DNA of 64,000 nt, taken from positions 4,216,001-4,280,000 of the forward strand of contig NC_082613.1 of assembly GCF_030936135.1 (NCBI RefSeq). Direction: 5' to 3'. This document shows, one piece after another, positions 58,281 through 64,000 of the stretch. This stretch comes from Gavia stellata. Its lineage: Eukaryota; Chordata; Aves; Gaviiformes; Gaviidae. The notes below the pieces were generated by a model. It was not told the origin of the DNA and searched no databases. It saw nothing but the letters and a program-made list of their open reading frames with translations. Numbering within the stretch: position 1 is the first letter of the stretch; every line of letters begins with the position of its first letter. Position numbers and translations under genes: made by a program.

Positions 58281-61149
58281 CTGTTATTTTAAGAACAATC
58301 TGTCTGTTCCTTGGATTTTAATTACCTGGGTTGATTTGGTTGGCCACAAAACAGCAGTTGACCCATTAAAGGACAAAGACTTTGTTTGCATTTTTTCCTG
58401 GGACACTTCACTTTGTTTAATGATTCTTTTCCACACTCAGTTGTTAGCTCCCCCCTTTTTTTTTTAAGTAGCTGTCTCAGGTGTTGTGTTATGTCCTGAA
58501 CAGAACACAGCTAATCTGGAAGTACACTTTTTCTTCCCTAGCTAATATATTCACATTTTGGGAGGGCAGCATGAGAACTGGCTGGTGCAGGCATGTCATC
58601 ACAGCTGAGGTGCATGAGGTGGTGCTTACACAGACCATCCATGATTCATCTGGTTCAGAATAAAGTGTTGCTGTTGTGATTGCCCAGCAGGGGATTTACA
58701 GACCAGTCGCTTCCTAATGCTAAAAATAACTACAAAGAATGTTTTGTACAACACAGTTAAACCATGAAGCTCTGCTCTAGTTTCTCTTGCGTTTATCCTT
58801 GTGCTGCTCCCTCTGGACATCTTACCCCCAGGAGCTGGGTTGAACGTGGTTTCTGGTTGAGCATGTTTGTTCCCTCTCCCAGCAATAGTGTGAGCCAGTT
58901 CCCTCTTACCTTCAGGAGAGTGAGGTCACTCAGGTGCTGTAAGGGATGCCCAGACCTACCTCTAGTGCACAGCAGCACAAAGTCACATTGCCCTCAAGGC
59001 AGAATGTGCTCTGTGCCGTCTACTCACTGCAAGCATTAACATATAATGTAATAAACTCAGAAATATATAAATTTGAAGGTGTCAGGTGATAACTGTTCAC
59101 TCAGATGCTTTAACACTAGCCTAAAGTGGATGTGACTGGGAACAGGGAATTTCATTTAATAGGTATTTGCATTGTGGCATCTCCACTATCCAGCTCTGGT
59201 CATTGAAAGCTCTTTCCAGCTGATCATCTGCTGTTGCCATCTCTGGGCTGTAAGGAACCCAATCAGGACAGTTCTCTGGTGACTACAGTCCATACTCTAG
59301 GGCCCTTTGTGACACAGAGAAGGCAGAAGCAGGCAGGGCTGGGCACTGGAGGTCCTGCTCTGGCCCCACTGAGGCTCTTCCTGGTGGCCCAGAGGTGGCC
59401 ACAGGCCTGTGCTGCTCTGAAAGGAGGTGGGTACAGAACAGAGCAGGCCTCCTGCCCCTCATGCTGCCCAGGGGTGAGGAGGATTGACAGCAGCCCCTTT
59501 CTCCTGCCTGTCTCCATGTTAAAAATTGCTTTTTTTTTTTCCTCCTTTTGTTCCTGGGGCCATGTTTCTCTTTCAGTACAACCCTTAAGCACAATAAAGG
59601 CTTTGTCCAGCCTGTCTGTACTCCCAAGGCCATCTCTACTCCCAGCTTTCAGGGAAGGGGAAAGTTGGTGGCCTTGGTAGTTGTGCTGTAGCGCTCAGTG
59701 TTGCCTGTTCCCATGACAGAGAAGCCTCAGGCCTCTCCCCCACCTGAGCCCTTACCTGCAAGACTCAGTACCTGCTTGCAATAGCAATAGGTCCCACTTC
59801 CTTGTAAAAGTTTCCCACTGCCTTGGTGGATATAAATAGGAACTGGAACAGCCCTTGAAAGCAGCTCTTCAGGCTGCCTTTGACAACCAAGAGGTGGTTT
59901 TACAGGTATAAAGCAAGACTCATCTGGCAGCCGGCACAGCCAGGACTGAGAGTGGCCCAGTACCCTGCAAGAGGCAGCTCAGCTACAGGAGCCCCTGCCC
60001 CAGGAGGGCTGCTCAGGCAGCAGATACAACCCTGCAGCAACTCACACACTGCCCAGCCTCTTGCACCACAGCTAAGCTGTTTACAGCTTGATGCTGCAAA
60101 GCAAAGTGTGGGCAGAGTATCACACAGGATTCAAGGACAGGAAAGCTGCGGTGCTGCTTTCTCCTGCTCTGGGAAGCATTAGACCACATCAGCTAGAGAA
60201 GGCAAATTGCTGGAATACTGTGTTGTTCCATCTCTCAGTCCTTGGAATGAATTTACAAGTTAAAAAAAAGCCACATTTGGTTTCCTGCACAAGTCAGCAT
60301 CATCATTCCCTTGTGTTGGGAATCCTCCACCTGAAAGCTGACAGGGCTTGTTCCTGGTGGAGAACGGCTCGCAGTTAACTAATCCGGGGCTGAGCCACAG
60401 CCCTTAGTCCCCTCGCACTGCTCCCATATACCAGGATGAGCCACAGGTACAGTGCTCAACTCAGGTTGGGACACATCCATAGTACAGCAGCTTCAGCAGT
60501 GCCAGTAACAATGATCGTGTCTAACATATTAGATTGGAGGCTTTACTATAGAAACAAGGGGAATTACTGCCTTAAAAATAAAAAGGCATGATTACGCAGA
60601 AGCTAACGATTTCTCATTTTGCCACAGCCACCTCGGACAAGTCAGTTGACTCTGGCAGCGCAATTCCATCTTCACACTTAACATCACGCTGGCTGTTTTG
60701 CCAGCAGAGAAATTAGAGGCTTGCAGCAGCTTCTAAGGAAGCTGTTTCGGCACACACCCTGCTCTGCTGGTACCAGCCCAGATATTGAAGGCATTTGTGG
60801 CCACTGAACCAGCAGCACTGCCACCCAAAACAAGCTCCAGGTAAGCCCCACCAGCCCAGGGACTCAGGCTCCAACAGCTAGCCAACCCAGAGAGGCTCAG
60901 GCAGTTTGGGCAACAGTAACACTCGCCAGGCTGATTCCTCAACACAAGAGCCAGAACAAAGGAGCAGGGGGTCAGGGCCTGGATTAGGGTTTTTAAGCCC
61001 TTTTCAAAAACTGCGTGATGCTTTCCAGGCCTGCCACAACCCTGCAGCACCGCTTTCTCTGACTTAGATTTGGGCCCTGCTAGGACAGGCACCTGACAAG
61101 CTGTACAGACTGATGTTACCGAGCTACATACTGAACAAAGTAGGAGGGA
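58281..61149. other. Convergent PSMA7-LSM14B intergenic gap
   Basis: No recognised exon is seen. The stretch is of mixed composition and GC-richer around 59300-60000. A 148-codon plus-strand frame at 59234-59680 has no family motif, and an AATAAA lies within it at about 59592. A TATAAATA at about 59830 could be a promoter element but has no identifiable gene downstream. No CR1 tail was seen. Confidence 0.5.
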
Positions 61150-62862
61150 AACATTAAACATTTACATGTTTATTATAATTACAATTTACATTACTCCAAA
61201 GAGCAGCCCCACTGCTATGTTCTAATTCTTGGCAATAAAGTCCTACAAAAATAAATCCAAGCTTTTACAGTAACCTAGGTCAATGCATAACTAAAAAATT
61301 CTAGCTATGTAAGGGGTTCAGTCATCAAGGTGCTTTTTCAACAAAATTCCCTACCAACCAAAAAAGGGACACATGCCTATAGCAATTTAACCCACTTATT
61401 CATGCAAACAAACATAACCCCCCCTCCCAGCCCCTCTCCCCACATACAGATTTTTAAAAACAAAAGAAAAACAACTAAACTATTTACAGTATGGGGGGTA
61501 TAGAGGAAACAAATTAAACATGCCCGTCTGTTAAGCTTCATTACATGGACTCCCATCCCTAGTTTAATGAAAACATTCCATAGTGTTCCACCACAGTCTA
61601 CTAGTGTACAGAGAACTGCTTGCGTTTGGTACTACAAACAGAGCGAGGTACAAACTGAGGCAAGAAGTCAGAGCTGTGGATCTCCTTCCCAGAGAGTCAA
61701 CGACTGCCAAAACACTTTATTCTGAGCGCGCGAGCAGAGACACTTGCCGCTCCTGTCCTGCCGAGGGCACAGCACGCTGTCCCCCCCCACCGCCCTGACC
61801 CAGTACAGAGCTCCAAGCCTCTGAGGAACACCCAGCACCCTTCAGCTCGAGGGAGAGTCACGGTTCTGTGTAAACCTGCAGTACCTCCACGTTAGTACCA
61901 GCCGACAAGCAGTTGTACAGTCATTTACACTACTACATGATCAACAAGCCAGTATTCCCAAGTGACAATATACATAACTCCTCGGCACCAGGAATCCATC
62001 CTTCCAGATACCAAGTGCTACTTCACACCTGCTGCTGAGAACAGTGAGACCAGCAGTACCAAAGAATCCATTTGGTTACTCTGAACAAACAAGTTATAGC
62101 TGGTTTATTTCAAGTGAGCTTTGGTTCCATGTTAAAATAGCATGATTTATCTTCTTCAGGGTTCAGAAAAGGAGTCTGACTTTAAGCTTAGACTACAGCA
62201 GCCTTTGAGAGACCCAGAAAGAAGAACCATGTAAGTTAGTCTGCACTTAAAAAAAAACACAAACAAAAAAGACACCCTGAAGAAGGTACCCCTGAACACA
62301 TTCCCTCTTCCAAAGAATATTCCAGCTGACAGCTGCTGGTCCAAAATAAGTCCAGAATATAAGCAGTAGTACATGAAGTTCTGTCGCTTGAGCTGAGACA
62401 GTAAACAATATGAACCATTTTCCCACATTAGTGCAGCAGTTGGTTGTTTTCTTTCTATATACAGTTTCATCCTCTCAGGAGAGATGTTAGAACCTGTTCA
62501 GAAAAAAGGTAGAATTAGATTTGGTACCATGGGGACCTTTCCCCATGAAAAAGAAAAGCAGCAAAGTTCACACCCACATATCAACTGAAGTGCTTAGCGA
62601 GAGCCTCAGCTCAGACAAGCAGCTCTTGCTTTCTTGGACAAGGCTAGCCCAAGAAATCAACAGAACAATCAACATGTTAAAACCACTCGTATTTCCTTCT
62701 ACCACTTGGAAGGCTAGATCAGATACAATGAGGAACAATTCTTCATATATCCATGAGACTGGAGAGCAAAAGAGGTTGTGCAGACAGTTCAGGCAACAAA
62801 TAAAAGAGACAAACCTGGCTCAGAGACAGTATTTATTCTTGCTAAAAAACTTGCCTCTGAAG
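61150..62862 (-). other. LSM14B 3' UTR (probable)
   Basis: The segment lies between the LSM14B stop codon and an AATAAA on the minus strand at 61169-61174, about 1.7 kb. A closer AATAAA sits near 62828-62838, just after the stop, so a short isoform is possible. No coding exon is apparent. Confidence 0.55.
61169..61174 (-). terminator. LSM14B distal polyadenylation signal candidate
   Basis: AATAAA on the minus strand (TTTATT on the plus strand) in an AT-rich stretch where the sequence character changes from intergenic to UTR-like. Confidence 0.5.
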
Positions 62863-63028
62863 TTACACTCTGCCAGTACCAGCTCTGTGAGTGGTTTGGT
62901 TTCGCCTTGCTGCTCCGGTACCCCTTCCACCCCGAAATCCACCCCGAAAGCTGCGGCCACGAAGGAACCGTCCAGACACTCCAAATGTCTCTGTATTGAG
63001 CTTCCTTTCTTCAGCCCACGTGGTACGC
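62863..63028 (-). CDS. LSM14B: LSM14B last coding exon (partial gene)
   Basis: LSM14B (RAP55B) is a cytoplasmic RNA-binding protein of mRNPs and P-bodies, important for storing maternal mRNA in oocytes. The exon starts after a TTCTAG acceptor at 63029 and ends at a TAA at 62863-62865. It encodes the TFG box ([16 protein letters not shown]) followed by [12 protein letters not shown] and a short RGG stretch, ending in THRAGTGRV. The TFG box and RGG tail are the C-terminal signature of the LSM14/Scd6 family. LSM14A is the alternative, but location beside PSMA7 matches LSM14B. The Lsm domain, the FDF motif and all upstream exons lie beyond 64000. Confidence 0.85.
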
Positions 63029-64000
63029 CTAGAACTGAACAAGACCACATTCAGATGTAACATAAACGTTAAATAACCACCAACTCATTTAGCTAGGAAG
63101 CTTCAAGCACCCCATTTTGTTGAACTAAACTGCAACAAGAACAAGCTGCAGCGTACACTCGCTCACCAACTCAATTCCTCTGCTAAGTGGGAATCTGAAA
63201 GTGAGAGCTGTTGGCTTTCATAAGCTACTTTCATACTGGAAAATTAAAGATGGGCCTAGAAAAGGCTTGAACATGGTCTCACTAGCATTTCAAACCCTGT
63301 CTTGTCATCTTGAAAAATACAAGCTCTGGACTTCATTGAAGCCTCTCCAGAAACCCGGGAAGCTCCGTCACAACTACGGTTCAGCAGACTGCTACTAGCA
63401 GGCCTGCCTAGCCCTGAACACCATACAGCGAGCACTTGGAAGAAAGCTTTGCTAAAGGGAAGCAGAAACATTACCAAGGGAATTTCACGTCCTGACACTA
63501 AAGGGATGTCTGACTTCACCAGGCAGTTGCTAACATCAATGTCAGCAGCAAAAGATGAAGCTTGCTTTTACTGTTCCCAATATTCAATTTAATGCATTTC
63601 CACAGACAGACCTGACCTCCTCTCTGCCCAAACTCCAGGCTTAGCTTGCTCCAGTCTGCAAGTTGCACCATCTTCAGCACAGCATGACCCTGATGCCTCC
63701 TCCCACAAATGAGATAAGAAATGTGTTTAAAATCAATGGGTTCAAAGTCAGTACTGGGAAACAGAACTGGAAACTCCTGTATCATGGTTTAGGCAACTGT
63801 ACCAGCATCAGCTGAAATCCTTGCTTTTTGTTTGATCCCACTGCATGAAGCCACCAAATGCATGGCAACACTCCCTTCTAAAGACTATTTTGCTGACTTT
63901 CTTGCATTCCAAGATTTTTAAAGAATTAAACTATGTTACATAGATGATGTCTAGAATTCTATGCCTAAAATTGCATTAAAAAAGCAAGCTTTTGGAAAAT
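63029..64000 (-). other. LSM14B last intron (partial)
   Basis: The window ends inside this intron. None of the open frames shows the FDF or Lsm segments expected from the next upstream exon. Confidence 0.65.

Noticed and set aside
59234-59680. 148-codon plus-strand frame between PSMA7 and LSM14B
   Set aside because: It has no domain or family resemblance and an overlapping frame of similar length on the other strand. It is most likely chance.

Overview
The window looks like avian nuclear DNA, most likely chicken or a close galliform relative. CR1 LINE tails are present, a few very old MIR-like SINEs are scattered about, and the spliced genes are compact with CpG-rich promoters. The gene order HRH3 - MTG2 - SS18L1 - PSMA7 - LSM14B matches human 20q13.33 in inverted orientation, which corresponds to chicken chromosome 20. 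The species and chromosome are inferred from this synteny and these repeats, not from an alignment.

Layout. 1-6656 is flank with no recognisable exon. 6657-7190 is a GC-rich minisatellite just upstream of HRH3. 7306-9952 (+) is HRH3 (histamine H3 receptor, three coding exons). 10265-25050 is about 15 kb of AT-rich DNA with only old repeats recognised. 25829-31980 (-) is MTG2, a mitochondrial Obg-family GTPase with six coding exons and an NRF1-type palindrome in its CpG promoter. 35174-51181 (-) is SS18L1/CREST, a neuronal BAF subunit with eleven coding exons. 51182-51864 is a CpG-rich promoter shared head-to-head with PSMA7. 51865-58144 (+) is PSMA7, proteasome subunit alpha4, with seven coding exons giving 248 aa. 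58281-61150 is a convergent intergenic gap. 61150-63028 (-) is the 3' end of LSM14B, whose remaining exons lie beyond the right edge.

These genes do not form an operon-like system. They are unrelated single-copy genes whose neighbourhood is old: HRH3, SS18L1 and PSMA7 each have a paralogue (HRH4, SS18, PSMA8) in another conserved block, human 18q11.2. This looks like a pair of whole-genome-duplication regions.

I found no undescribed multi-gene system. The most unusual observations are: a 62-bp near-copy of HRH3 exon 3 inside HRH3 intron 1, in an intron that is open in the exon 1 frame; a 115-bp dimeric higher-order minisatellite next to the HRH3 start; a 60-bp tandem duplication that copies the MTG2 start codon; a second dimeric repeat upstream of MTG2; and paired GCGCCAA-type motifs in the SS18L1/PSMA7 promoter.
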